DNA of 64,000 nt from Allostella sp. ATCC 35155 (GTDB lineage: Bacteria > Pseudomonadota > Alphaproteobacteria > ATCC43930 > Allostellaceae), in the NCBI GenBank assembly GCA_006738865.1, contig AP019701.1:921001-985000 (forward strand). The letters are read 5' to 3'. Below are positions 21,316 through 30,068 of the stretch, in pieces. A model generated the notes under the pieces. That model worked only from the letters and a program-made list of their open reading frames with translations, did not search any database and was not told the origin of the DNA. Both the position numbers and the translations under genes were made by a program. Numbering within the stretch: the stretch's first letter is position 1; each line of letters begins with the position of its first letter.

Positions 21316-23826
21316 TCAGGGATTGCGCAAGACCGGCGCAGCCTTGCGGGCGAGCGCCCGCCAGGTGCCGGCGAAGCCCATGACGAGGGTGACGATGACC
21401 GCCAGGGCGGCGGTCGCCAGTACGGGCCCTGCGGCGAAGGCCCAGGGCACCCGCATGACCTCGGTCAGCACCAGCCAGCCGGCGAGCGTGCCGAAGCCGG
21501 CGGCGACTACGGCCGTCGCCAGGCCGAGCAGCCCGTACTCCGCCAGATAGGCGGCCAGGATGTGCCAGCGGGTCGCGCCCAGCACCTTCAGGATGACGGC
21601 GTCGCGGATCCGACGCTGATGGCCGGCGGCGAAGGCGCCGGCGAGGACGAGCAGCCCGGCCACCAGGGTGACGGCCGCCGTCGCGCGGGTCGCGGCGCCG
21701 ATGTCGCCGAGCACGCCGCCGACCGCATCCAGCGCATCGCGCACCCCGATGGCGGAGACGTTGACGAAGCGGTCGGTGACCGCGGTCAGCAGGCGGGTCT
21801 CCTCCTCGGGGGAAACGCGGGCCGTGGCGATATGGGTATGCGGCGCGCCTTCCAGGGTGCCCGGCGCGAACACGATCGCGAAGTTGATCGCGAGGCTGGT
21901 CCAGCGGATGCGCCGCAGGTTGGCGATCTCGGCGGTCACTTCCCGGCCGAGCACGTTGACGGTCAGCGTGTCGCCGACGCCGAGCCCGAGGCCGCCGGCG
22001 ATGCCGGCGTCGAGGGAGATCCGCGGCGGCCCGCGATAGTCGGCCGGCCACCATTCGCCGGCGACGATCTCGGTGCCGTCGGGGGGCAGAGCGGCGTAGG
22101 TCAGGCCGCGCTCGTTGCGCAGCGCCCACTCCGCCTCGGGCGCCACCTCCGCCTGATCGACCGGGACGCCGCCGATGCGGGTGATCCGGCCGCGCAGCGA
22201 GGGCACGCGGGCATGGCGCTCGACCCCCGGATGGGCTGCGACCAGGGTGTCGAAGGCGGCGACCTGGTCGGGCTGGATGTCGATGAAGAAGAAGGTCGGC
22301 GCCGAGGCCGGCATCGCCTCGCTGACCTGGCGCTGCATGTTGGCCTGGACCAGGGCGACGGCGACCAGCGTGGTCAGCCCCAGCCCGAGCGAGAGCACGA
22401 CCGACGGCGCCGGCGATCCCGGCCGGTGCAGGTTGGCGACGGCGAGGCGGAGCGCCGGCCGGCGTGGCCGCGGCGCGGCGGCGGCCACGCGCATGATCGC
22501 CCAGGCGGCCGAGCGGAAGAGGGCGAGCGCGGCGAGAACGCCGGCGACGTACCAGAGCGCGAGGCGGTGGTCCGGCCCGGTCCAGACCGCCAGCACGGCC
22601 AGCCCGACCACGGCCGCGGCGGTCCCGCCGGCCAGCAGGGTGTCGGGGCGGACGCGGACCGGTTGCAGCTGGTCGCGGAAGAGCTGCCCCGGCGCGATCG
22701 CCCGCGCGCGTCCCAGCGGCCAGAGCGCGAAAGCCAGTGTCGTGAGCACGCCGAAGGCGGCGGCCGAGGCGAGCGGGGCCGGATAGAGGCCGATCCGCGC
22801 CTCGACCGGCAGCGCGTCGCCGACCGCGATCGCCAGCAGCCAGGGCAGGGCGGCGCCCAAGGCCAGCCCGAGGGCGATCCCCAGCGCGGCCATTGCGGCG
22901 ACCTGTAGGAAATAGGCGGCGACGACGGTGCCGCCGGGGGCGCCGAGGCACTTCAGGATCGCGATCGTCGCCTGTTTGCGCTCGAGGAAGGCCTCGACGG
23001 CATTGGCGATGCCGACGCCGCCGACGAGGAGGGCGGTAAGCCCGACCAGGGTGAGATAGAGCCGCAGCCGATCGATGAAGGAGGTGAGGCCGGGCGCGGC
23101 GTTGGCGACGGTGCGAACCCGCCAGCCGGCATCGGGAAACCGCGCTTCGAGGCGGGCGGCGGCCGATGCCGCGTCGGCGGGCCGGTCGAGCGCGATGCGG
23201 TAGCGCCAGGCGATCAGGCTGCCGGGCTGGACGAGGCCGGTGCGGTCGAGGTCGGCGAGGCGGATCAGCGCCGGCGGTCCGAGCGTGATCGCCGACGTGC
23301 CGCGGTCCGGCTCCCGCAGGATGGTGCCCGCGACGGCGAACTCGCCGTCGCCGATCCGCACGCGGTCGCCCGGTCCGACGCGCAGGCGGGCGGCAAGGCC
23401 GCGCTCCAGCAGGACGCGCGGGGGGCCGTCCGCACTCAGCGCCGCGGCGGCGCCCGGCGGCTCGGTCTCGACGGTGCCGACCAGGGGATGGCGCGCGTCG
23501 ACCGCCTTCAGCTCGGCGAGCAGGCGCTGGGGCCCGGCATGGACCATCGCCCGCATCTCCGCGATCTCGGACAATTGGCCGAGCTGCGCCATGGCCGTGC
23601 GGGCATCGGGATCGGCGGGGCGGTGGATCAGCCGCACCTCGATGTCGCCGCCGAGCAGACGGCGCGCGTCGGCGTCGAGGCCCGCGATGACGGCGGCGGC
23701 GAAGGAGCCGACCGCCGCGATGGCGGCGACGCCGAGCGCCAGGCAGGCGACGAAGAGGCGGAAGCCGGCGATGCCCGTGCGCAGCTCGCGGCGGGCGATT
23801 CGGAATGCGAGCGGCAGGCCCGACAC
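21316..23826 (-). CDS. ABC transporter permease, YbbP-like
   Basis: 836 residues with two FtsX/MacB-type domains: an N-terminal membrane segment, a large periplasmic stretch (about 50-250), a first group of three membrane helices (about 260-380), further helices (~410-470), a second periplasmic stretch and a last three-helix group at 700-830. It starts one base from the ATPase gene's end and is next to a tesA-like gene, the same trio as E. coli tesA-ybbA-ybbP. Such permeases usually act as mechanotransmission or lipoprotein/lipid extraction machines rather than importers. The substrate is unknown. Confidence 0.88.
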   Translation of the reverse strand: MSGLPLAFRIARRELRTGIAGFRLFVACLALGVAAIAAVGSFAAAVIAGLDADARRLLGGDIEVRLIHRPADPDARTAMAQLGQLSEIAEMRAMVHAGPQRLLAELKAVDARHPLVGTVETEPPGAAAALSADGPPRVLLERGLAARLRVGPGDRVRIGDGEFAVAGTILREPDRGTSAITLGPPALIRLADLDRTGLVQPGSLIAWRYRIALDRPADAASAAARLEARFPDAGWRVRTVANAAPGLTSFIDRLRLYLTLVGLTALLVGGVGIANAVEAFLERKQATIAILKCLGAPGGTVVAAYFLQVAAMAALGIALGLALGAALPWLLAIAVGDALPVEARIGLYPAPLASAAAFGVLTTLAFALWPLGRARAIAPGQLFRDQLQPVRVRPDTLLAGGTAAAVVGLAVLAVWTGPDHRLALWYVAGVLAALALFRSAAWAIMRVAAAAPRPRRPALRLAVANLHRPGSPAPSVVLSLGLGLTTLVAVALVQANMQRQVSEAMPASAPTFFFIDIQPDQVAAFDTLVAAHPGVERHARVPSLRGRITRIGGVPVDQAEVAPEAEWALRNERGLTYAALPPDGTEIVAGEWWPADYRGPPRISLDAGIAGGLGLGVGDTLTVNVLGREVTAEIANLRRIRWTSLAINFAIVFAPGTLEGAPHTHIATARVSPEEETRLLTAVTDRFVNVSAIGVRDALDAVGGVLGDIGAATRATAAVTLVAGLLVLAGAFAAGHQRRIRDAVILKVLGATRWHILAAYLAEYGLLGLATAVVAAGFGTLAGWLVLTEVMRVPWAFAAGPVLATAALAVIVTLVMGFAGTWRALARKAAPVLRNP

Positions 23827-23827
23827 T

Positions 23828-24565
23828 CTAGCCCGCCTGCCGCAGCGCCGCGGTGCGCTCTTCTGCGACGATGCGGCCGTCGCCGAGGCGGATGACGCGG
23901 TCGGTGCGGGCGGCCAGCGCGTCGTCGTGGGTGATCAGGATCAGGGTCGTGCCGGCCCGCCGCTGCAGCGCGAACATCAGGTCGATCACCTGCTCGCCGG
24001 TGGCGCCGTCCAGGTTGCCGGTCGGCTCGTCCGCGAGCAGCAGGCGCGGTTCGGTGACGAACGCGCGGGCGAGCGCAACGCGCTGCTGCTCGCCGCCCGA
24101 AAGCTGGCCCGGATAGTGGTCCAGCCGGTGGGCGAGGCCGACCTCGCCGAGCGCCTCCCGCGCGGCGGCGAAGGCGCCGCGATGGCCGGCCAGCTCCAGC
24201 GGGATCGCCACGTTCTCCAGCGCGGACATCGTGGGGATGAGGTGGAAGGACTGGAAGACGATGCCGACATGGGTGCGCCGGAAGCGCGCCAGCCCGTCCT
24301 CGTCGAGGCCGGCGAGGTCGACGCCCGCGACCACGACCCGCCCCGCCGTCGCCCGCTCCAGGCCTGCGGTCACCATCAGCAGGGTCGACTTGCCCGAGCC
24401 GGACGGCCCGACGATGCCGACCGTCTCGCCCTCGGCGACCGACAGGTCGATGCCGCGCAGGATGTTGACGATGCCGGCCGCGCTCTCCAGCTTCACCTCG
24501 ACGGACGACAGGACGACGAGGGGAGCGGCAGTGCGGGACGATGATAGCGGCGGGACGGCGGGCAT
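23828..24565 (-). CDS. ybbA: ABC transporter ATP-binding protein, YbbA-like
   Basis: 245 residues. Walker A GPSGSGKST, Q-loop VFQSFHLIPTMSALENV, signature LSGGEQQRVALARA, Walker B LLLADEPTGNLD and switch His in LITHDD place it in the LolD/MacB/YbbA class that pairs with FtsX-type permeases. Its start codon shares the tetranucleotide CATG with the divergent esterase start (24563-24566), so the two genes begin back to back with no spacer. Confidence 0.92.
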   Translation of the reverse strand: MPAVPPLSSSRTAAPLVVLSSVEVKLESAAGIVNILRGIDLSVAEGETVGIVGPSGSGKSTLLMVTAGLERATAGRVVVAGVDLAGLDEDGLARFRRTHVGIVFQSFHLIPTMSALENVAIPLELAGHRGAFAAAREALGEVGLAHRLDHYPGQLSGGEQQRVALARAFVTEPRLLLADEPTGNLDGATGEQVIDLMFALQRRAGTTLILITHDDALAARTDRVIRLGDGRIVAEERTAALRQAG

Positions 24566-25322
24566 GAACGGGCCGGGGGCTGTGGGCGGGCGGGGCAGTC
24601 GGCGCGACCGGGGCCGGCCCGGGCCCGGTCGAGGCCCGTCTGCCAGATATGGCCTGCTGCGCCGCATCGTCAACGCAGCCGCCATCACGGTATCGTTGGC
24701 CGTTGCCACGGTCGGCACAGTGACCGGCGGCGCCGCGGCCGAGCCGGTGAAGCTGCTGGCCCTGGGCGACAGCCTCACCGCGGGCTACGGCCTGCCGTCG
24801 GAGGAAGGGTTCACCGCACGTCTCGAGGCGGCGCTGCGGGCGGCCGGGCGCGAGGTGCGCGTCGTCAATGGCGGCGTGTCCGGCGACACGACGGCGGGTG
24901 GTCTAGCCCGCCTCGACTGGGCCCTGGCAGACCGTCCCGACGCCGCGATGGTGGCGCTGGGAGCGAACGATGCCCTGAGAGGGCTGCCGCCGGCGGAAGC
25001 GGAGCGGAATCTCGATGCGATCCTGACACGGCTCGCCGCGGCGAAGCTTCCCGTCCTGCTGGTCGGGATGCGGGCGCCGCCCAATCTCGGGCGGGAGTAC
25101 GGGACGGCGTTCGACGGAATGTATGCCCGCCTGGCCGCCAAGCACGGCGTGACGCTCTATCCCTTCTTCCTCGACGGGGTGGCGGCCCAGCGCGAGCTGA
25201 ACCAGCAGGACGGCATCCACCCCAATGCGCAGGGGGTCGCAGTGATGGTGGAGCGCATCCTGCCGGCCGTCGCCGCGCTGCTCGACCGGGTGTCGCTCGA
25301 TCGGGTCGGGCAACGCGGCTGA
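24564..25322 (+). CDS. tesA: SGNH/GDSL esterase, TesA-like
   Basis: 252 residues from the ATG at 24564. A basic stretch precedes a hydrophobic segment (about 33-52, ending TGGAAA-EP), so it is probably exported by Sec to the periplasm after a long n-region. A GTG at 24582 is an alternative start. The four SGNH blocks are visible: LGDSLTAGYGLP (Ser), GGVSGDTT (Gly), VALGANDALRG (Asn) and DGIHPNAQG (Asp-His). The family is thioesterase I/protease I/lysophospholipase L1. Synteny with ybbA-ybbP is conserved in many proteobacteria. Confidence 0.92.
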   Translation: MNGPGAVGGRGSRRDRGRPGPGRGPSARYGLLRRIVNAAAITVSLAVATVGTVTGGAAAEPVKLLALGDSLTAGYGLPSEEGFTARLEAALRAAGREVRVVNGGVSGDTTAGGLARLDWALADRPDAAMVALGANDALRGLPPAEAERNLDAILTRLAAAKLPVLLVGMRAPPNLGREYGTAFDGMYARLAAKHGVTLYPFFLDGVAAQRELNQQDGIHPNAQGVAVMVERILPAVAALLDRVSLDRVGQRG

Positions 25323-25330
25323 GGGTCGAT

Positions 25331-25408
25331 TCAGCTGGTCGCTGCGATCACGGCGGCGGTGATCACCATGACCGCGGCGTTGGTCGCAATGATGAACAGA
25401 ACCTCCAT
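25331..25408 (-). CDS. Possible 25-residue membrane microprotein
   Basis: MEVLFIIATNAAVMVITAAV followed by IAATS: a single hydrophobic helix with Met-Glu at the N-terminus. The ATG is preceded by a strong GGAGG (complement of 25417-25421) at eight-base spacing. It sits alone in a 304-base gap between tesA and the msr gene. No family is recognised. The evidence is the ribosome site and the uninterrupted hydrophobicity. Chance ORFs of this size are common, so confidence is moderate. Confidence 0.45.
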   Translation of the reverse strand: MEVLFIIATNAAVMVITAAVIAATS

Positions 25409-25626
25409 CGTTCCAGCCTCCGGTAGCGTTCTCGACCGGATCAACACCACGATACGAAATCCAGTTCCGCTGCCCCGAAAATGCCCCCATGCCGCGGATT
25501 TGCCACACTGCCCGGCGGCGACGATGACGAGGTGGTGAGCGTGCCTGGGAGGCCCCGGTGCGATGGACTACATGTGGGAGCGTCCGGTCAGCCTGTTGTG
25601 CGTCCGACCGGGATCGAGAGGTCGAG

Positions 25627-26550
25627 ATGAGCCTGGGCAAGCTGTTCGGGCGCTCGCACGGTGCGCCCGCCAGTCCGTTTCCGGTGGCCCGGTCCGAGGA
25701 GGACTGGCGTCGCAGCCTGTCGCCCGCCGCCTACCATGTGCTGCGGGAGCATGGTGCCGAGCCGCCCTTCGCCAGTCCGCTGGAGCGCGAGGCGCGGCCC
25801 GGGCGCTATCTCTGCGCCGGCTGCGGCCAGCCGCTCTTCGATGCCGCCGCCAAGTTCGACAGCGGTACCGGCTGGCCGAGCTTCCGCTCGGCGATCGACG
25901 GCGCCGTCGGCTGCTCTTTCGGCCGGGCCTGCGGCGCACCGCGCACGGCCGTCCATTGCGCCAATTGCGGCGGCCATCTCGGCCATCTCCACGAGGATGG
26001 GCCGGCGCCCGCGGGACAGCGCTATTCGATCAACGGGGCGGCGCTGGAGTTCGAGCCGGCGGCGGCCGCGCGGGCCGGCGGCCGTCGTGTCGCGACATTC
26101 GGCGCCGGCTGCTTCTGGGGCGTCGAGCAGCGGTTCCGCGAGATCGAGGGCGTGCTGGAGACGAGCGTCGGCTATGCCGGGGGCGCGGTCGGCAGCCCGA
26201 CCTATCGACAGGTCTCGGCCGGCGACACCGGCCATGCCGAGGTCGTGCAGGTGGCCTACGATCCCGCCCGCATCACCTATGCCGAGCTGGTCGACCGGTT
26301 CTTCGCGATGCACGACCCGACGCAGCGCGACCGCCAGGGTGCCGACATCGGGCCGCAGTACCGCTCCGTCGTCTTCGTCGACGGGCCGGAGGAACGGGCG
26401 CTGGCCGAGGCGGCGCTCCGCCGGCATCAGGCGCGGTTCCGCCGGCCCATCGTGACGGAGATCGCCGATGCCCGTCCCGTGTGGCCCGCCGAAGAGGAAC
26501 ACCAGCAATATCTGGAGAAGCGGGGCCTCGCCGCCTGCGGCAGGCGGTGA
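25627..26550 (+). CDS. Fused methionine sulfoxide reductase, MsrB-like domain then MsrA
   Basis: 307 residues from an ATG preceded by GAGAGG. Residues ~30-145 are MsrB-like, with the zinc cysteines C63xxC66 and C111xxC114 and the GGHLGHLHEDGP segment. Residues ~155-305 are MsrA, with GAGCFWGVE (catalytic Cys162), YAGG, GDTGHAEVVQV and QYRSVVF. In MsrB the catalytic Cys sits in an RYCxN motif; here it is RYSING, with Ser134. MsrA should reduce methionine-S-oxide. The MsrB half may be inactive toward the R form, or use another residue. B-before-A is the reverse of PilB-type fusions. No signal peptide is seen. Confidence 0.88.
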   Translation: MSLGKLFGRSHGAPASPFPVARSEEDWRRSLSPAAYHVLREHGAEPPFASPLEREARPGRYLCAGCGQPLFDAAAKFDSGTGWPSFRSAIDGAVGCSFGRACGAPRTAVHCANCGGHLGHLHEDGPAPAGQRYSINGAALEFEPAAAARAGGRRVATFGAGCFWGVEQRFREIEGVLETSVGYAGGAVGSPTYRQVSAGDTGHAEVVQVAYDPARITYAELVDRFFAMHDPTQRDRQGADIGPQYRSVVFVDGPEERALAEAALRRHQARFRRPIVTEIADARPVWPAEEEHQQYLEKRGLAACGRR

Positions 26551-26897
26551 CCGCGGCCGGTCGGATCGGCGGAGACGGGGGCTGGGCCGATGGGGGCGGG
26601 GCCGAACTCGGCCCGTGCCCGCTGTGCGACCGGCCGCTGCTGGCCGGCCCCAGCGTCAATCTGCATCATCTCGTGCCACGCCGCTTCCGCGGCCGGGAGG
26701 CGATCCCGGTCCACCGCATCTGTCACGACAAGATTCATGCGGTCCTGTCCGACAAGGAACTGCGCGACTTCTTCCACACCGTCGAGCGGCTGCGCGGCCA
26801 TCCGGAGATCGAGGCCTTCCGCCGCTGGGTGGCACGCAAGCCGCCGACCTTCGTCGACGGCCATCACCGCCCGGGGCGCGCCGACCGCCGCCGTTGA
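26547..26897 (+). CDS. HNH endonuclease-like small protein
   Basis: 116 residues from a GTG that overlaps the msr stop (GTGA). A zinc-type CPLCDRP near residue 24 is followed by NLHHLVPRRFRG and HRICHDKIH, the HNH beta-beta-alpha-metal pattern, then an Arg/Lys-rich helix and WVARKPPTF. Proteins of this length are annotated as HNH endonucleases, but targets are unknown. It is translationally coupled to the methionine sulfoxide reductase, which is an odd partner. Its last 34 bases overlap the convergent DUF2256 gene. Confidence 0.7.
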   Translation: MTAAGRIGGDGGWADGGGAELGPCPLCDRPLLAGPSVNLHHLVPRRFRGREAIPVHRICHDKIHAVLSDKELRDFFHTVERLRGHPEIEAFRRWVARKPPTFVDGHHRPGRADRRR

Positions 26898-27040
26898 CCC
26901 CGCGCCTCGCCCCGGCAGCGTTCGCTGCAGTGGCGGACCTCCTCCCACACCCTGGCCCACTTCCGCCGCCAGGCGAACGGTCGCCCGCAGACGGTGCAGT
27001 TCCGGGTCGGCAGATCCCCTTTGCGTCGCATCCGTGCCAT
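26864..27040 (-). CDS. DUF2256 zinc-ribbon-like protein
   Basis: 58 residues starting MARMRRKGDLP. NCTVCGRPFAWRRKWARVW followed by EEVRHCSERCR is the DUF2256 signature, with four Cys likely to hold zinc. The start was chosen by family length; no clear ribosome site is seen, and the frame runs upstream to 27121. Function is unknown across the family. Confidence 0.75.
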   Translation of the reverse strand: MARMRRKGDLPTRNCTVCGRPFAWRRKWARVWEEVRHCSERCRGEARGQRRRSARPGR

Positions 27041-27201
27041 GCGACGGGCCGATCTAGTGCGCCGGCCGTCGCGTTCCAGTCTCCGCAACAATAGCATTGC
27101 GAATTGCTGACGGCTGGCCAAGATGGCTGCGACACAGGATGATCGGGAAAGCGGGATCGGCCGGGGGCGGCTGCCCCGCCGCCGACAGTTCGGGAGAGGG
27201 A

Positions 27202-27744
27202 ATGTCCGCGCTCGCTGCCTTCGTCCGCTGGGGCGAAGCGGTGAACCATCGGGTCGGGGAGTGGGTGAAGTGGCTGACCTTGGCCACGGTGCTCATCTGC
27301 GCGACCGTGGTGTTCATCCGCTACGCGCTTCAGGCTGGTCTCATCTGGCTCCAGGATCTCTATGTCTGGGTCCATGGCGCCGTCTTCATGCTCGGCGCCG
27401 GCTATACCTTCATGGCCAACAAGCATGTGCGGGTCGACATCTACTATGCGCGCCTGCACCCGACGACCCAGGCATGGCTCGATCTCGGATCGACGCTGGT
27501 GTTCCTGTTTCCCTGGATCATCGTGCTCGGCTGGTACGGCTGGCCCTACGTCGTGGCCTCGTTCGAACTGATGGAGCCGTCGTCCCAGGTCGGCGGCATG
27601 CCCGGGCTCTACATCCTCAAGAGCGTGATCCTGATATTCTGCCTCCTCATGGGGCTGCAGGGCCTCGTCGTCATTGCCCGCAGCATCCTGCGGATCGCCG
27701 GCCGGGAGGCGCTGCTGCCGCCGGTTCCGACGTCCGGATCGTGA
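27202..27744 (+). CDS. dctQ: TRAP transporter small permease (DctQ type)
   Basis: 180 residues with four hydrophobic segments (about 24-44, 54-76, 92-112 and 130-152). The ATG has GGGAGAGGGA directly upstream. DctQ subunits hold the large permease to the solute-binding protein in the inner membrane. LIWLQDLYVWVHGAVFMLGA and the VRVDIYYARL stretch match the family, especially the group paired with keto-acid or mannitol/chloroaromatic-type TRAP systems. It is followed by dctM after 13 bases. Confidence 0.9.
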   Translation: MSALAAFVRWGEAVNHRVGEWVKWLTLATVLICATVVFIRYALQAGLIWLQDLYVWVHGAVFMLGAGYTFMANKHVRVDIYYARLHPTTQAWLDLGSTLVFLFPWIIVLGWYGWPYVVASFELMEPSSQVGGMPGLYILKSVILIFCLLMGLQGLVVIARSILRIAGREALLPPVPTSGS

Positions 27745-27757
27745 GGGGGCAGCGGGC

Positions 27758-29275
27758 ATGACCGAAGGCCTCACCACCGGCGACTGGCTCAGCATCCTGC
27801 TCTTCGCGTCCGTCATCGGGACGCTGCTGATCGGCTATCCGATCGCGCTCACGCTGGCCGGCACCTCCCTGATCTTCGCCTGGATCGGGCATGCGTTCGG
27901 CGTGTTCGACTACCATCTCCTGGGTGGGCTGCCGTCGCGCTATCTCGGCTCCATGATCAACGAGGTGCTGGTCGCGGTCCCGTTGTTCATCTTCATGGGG
28001 TTGATCCTCGAGCGATCGGGCATCGCCGAGATGCTGCTGACGACCATGGGCCAGCTCTTCGGCAAGTTGCGCGGCGGGCTCGCCTATTCGGTCGTGGTCG
28101 TGGGGGCGCTGCTGGCGGCCTCGACCGGCGTCGTCGGCGCGACCGTCATCACCATGGGGCTGATCAGCCTGCCGGCGATGCTGCGCGCCGGATACGATCC
28201 CAAGCTCGCCACCGGGACGATCTGCGCGTCGGCGACACTGGCGCAGATCATCCCGCCCTCGACCGTCCTCATCTTCATCGGCGACCTGCTGGCCGGCGTC
28301 AATCAGGCCGCCCAGCTGCGCATGGGCAACTTCTCGCCGGACCCGATCTCGGTCGGCGACCTCTTCGCCGGCGCGCTCCTGCCCGGCATGATGCTCTGCG
28401 GGCTCTATATCCTGTGGGTCGTCTACAAGGCGATCTTGCAGCCGGAGACGGCACCGGCCCTGAAGATGACGCCGGACGAGCGACGCGGCCTGCCGAAGCG
28501 CGTCGTCCTGGCGCTGATCCCGCCGCTGGCACTCATCGTCGCGGTCCTCGGCAGCATCCTCGGGGGCGTCGCCACGCCGACCGAGTCCGCCTCGATCGGG
28601 GCCATCGGTGCGCTCGTGCTGGCCGGCCTCAACCGCCGTCTCAGCTTCGACACGCTGTCCTACGCGGCGCGCAACACGATGGTCACGACGTCGATCATCT
28701 TCGTCATCGTGCTCGCCGCCTCGCTGTTCTCGCTCATCTTCCGCGGCCTCGGCGGCGAGCACCTCGTCGAGACGGCGCTCAAGAACGTACCAGGCGGGGC
28801 GATGGGGGCGATGCTGGCCGTCATGGCCGTGATGTTCGTTCTCGGCTTCTTCCTGGACACCTTCGAGATCATCCTGATCACGCTGCCCATCTGCGGCCCT
28901 GCGCTGATCATGCTGGGGCTCGATCCGCTGTGGATCGGCGTCATGATCGGGGTGAACCTGCAGACCAGCTTCCTCACTCCGCCGTTCGGCTTCACGCTCT
29001 TCTACATGCGGGGGATCGCACCACGCTCCGTCACGACAGGCCAGATCTGGAAGGGCGCCCTGCCGTTCGTCGCATTGCAGATCTTCGCGCTGGTCGTGCT
29101 GTGGTCCTTTCCGCCGCTGGCGACCTGGCTGCCCGGCGAGATCTTTCGGCAGGAGCAGGCCGTCGCCACGCCGACCCGGTCCGAGAAGGGCGGCATCGAC
29201 AGCCTGATCGACGATTCGATCCCGGACGAAGAGACGGACAAGCTGCCCGACCCCTACTCGTCGCCGCGGAACTGA
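27758..29275 (+). CDS. dctM: TRAP transporter large permease (DctM type)
   Basis: 505 residues with about 12-13 membrane segments. It carries out ion-coupled (usually sodium) uptake of organic acids. FIFMGLILERSGIAEMLL, the conserved GVVGATVITMGLISLPAML and the late NLQTSFLTPPFGFTLFYMRG are family hallmarks. The soluble C-terminal tail of ~50 residues is long and acidic for the family. The binding protein is probably the dctP gene at 30.1-31.2 kb, which is on the opposite strand. Confidence 0.93.
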   Translation: MTEGLTTGDWLSILLFASVIGTLLIGYPIALTLAGTSLIFAWIGHAFGVFDYHLLGGLPSRYLGSMINEVLVAVPLFIFMGLILERSGIAEMLLTTMGQLFGKLRGGLAYSVVVVGALLAASTGVVGATVITMGLISLPAMLRAGYDPKLATGTICASATLAQIIPPSTVLIFIGDLLAGVNQAAQLRMGNFSPDPISVGDLFAGALLPGMMLCGLYILWVVYKAILQPETAPALKMTPDERRGLPKRVVLALIPPLALIVAVLGSILGGVATPTESASIGAIGALVLAGLNRRLSFDTLSYAARNTMVTTSIIFVIVLAASLFSLIFRGLGGEHLVETALKNVPGGAMGAMLAVMAVMFVLGFFLDTFEIILITLPICGPALIMLGLDPLWIGVMIGVNLQTSFLTPPFGFTLFYMRGIAPRSVTTGQIWKGALPFVALQIFALVVLWSFPPLATWLPGEIFRQEQAVATPTRSEKGGIDSLIDDSIPDEETDKLPDPYSSPRN

Positions 29276-29290
29276 GCCGGAGCAGCAGGT

Positions 29291-29488
29291 ATGGAAACGA
29301 CCATCGGCGCCGCTCTGCTGGTGCTCTATCTGGTGACGATCCCGGTGCTGCTGCGGATCGTTCCGCGCAACGGCCGGCGGGGGCTTCTGACGGGGAACGG
29401 CCAGATCGAGCTGGCGATGCTTGTGCACATTGCACTGCTGCTCGCCGGCGGGATCCTCGTCCTCCTCGGGCTCGACGTCGGCTCCTAG
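29291..29488 (+). CDS. Small two-helix membrane protein
   Basis: 65 residues with hydrophobic segments at about 5-22 and 40-62, joined by a basic loop (RIVPRNGRRG). It begins 15 bases after dctM and is probably the third gene of the TRAP transcript; GGAG and CAGG precede the ATG. No family is recognised. An accessory subunit of the transporter is inference from position. Confidence 0.6.
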   Translation: METTIGAALLVLYLVTIPVLLRIVPRNGRRGLLTGNGQIELAMLVHIALLLAGGILVLLGLDVGS

Positions 29489-29498
29489 CCCGCGGTTC

Positions 29499-30041
29499 CT
29501 AGACCGGGGCGAGCGGCCGCGGCGATCCGGACGGCAGTATGATGCGGACGGCATCTCCGGCGCGGACGATGCCGTCGGCCAGCACCACGGCCATCACTCC
29601 GGCCTTGCGCACGAGATTGCCGTCCGCGTCGCGGCCCAGCGTCGCTGCCATCAGCCCCGGCGCGAGGCCGTCGAGCTGACGGCAGGGGTTGCGCAGGCCC
29701 GTGACCTCGACCACCGCCTCGGCGCCGAGGCGGAGGCGTGCTCCCGTCGGCAGCCCGAGCAGGTCGATGCCCCGGGTCGTGACGTTTTCTCCCATCCGCC
29801 CCGGCGGCACGAGGAACCCGGCTGCCTCGAGTTCGTCCAGGAGTTCGCCGTGGATGAGGTGGACCTGGCGCAGGTTGGGCTGGGTCGGATCGCGCGCAAC
29901 CCGCGAGCGGTGCTTGACCGTGACGCCCTGATGGGCGTCGTCGGCGACGCCGAGCCCGGCCAGCAGGCGGATCGCCTCGCGGATCGGCTTCGACATCGTG
30001 TGGGCAGGGCTGCTGGCGACGGCGATCACGATTCCGGTCAC
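29499..30041 (-). CDS. MOSC domain protein
   Basis: 180 residues from a GTG at 30041, eleven bases after GGAG. The fold is that of the molybdenum cofactor sulfurase C-terminal domain: GIVIAVASSP start, QPNLRQVHLIHGELLDEL, GENVTTRGIDLLGLPTG, and GLRNPCRQLDGL with the conserved Cys. MOSC proteins handle sulfur for molybdenum enzymes or reduce N-hydroxylated compounds. It ends ten bases from the stop of the convergent small membrane gene. Confidence 0.85.
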   Translation of the reverse strand: MTGIVIAVASSPAHTMSKPIREAIRLLAGLGVADDAHQGVTVKHRSRVARDPTQPNLRQVHLIHGELLDELEAAGFLVPPGRMGENVTTRGIDLLGLPTGARLRLGAEAVVEVTGLRNPCRQLDGLAPGLMAATLGRDADGNLVRKAGVMAVVLADGIVRAGDAVRIILPSGSPRPLAPV

Positions 30042-30068
30042 GACAGGTCGATCTCCAGGCAAAGAAAT

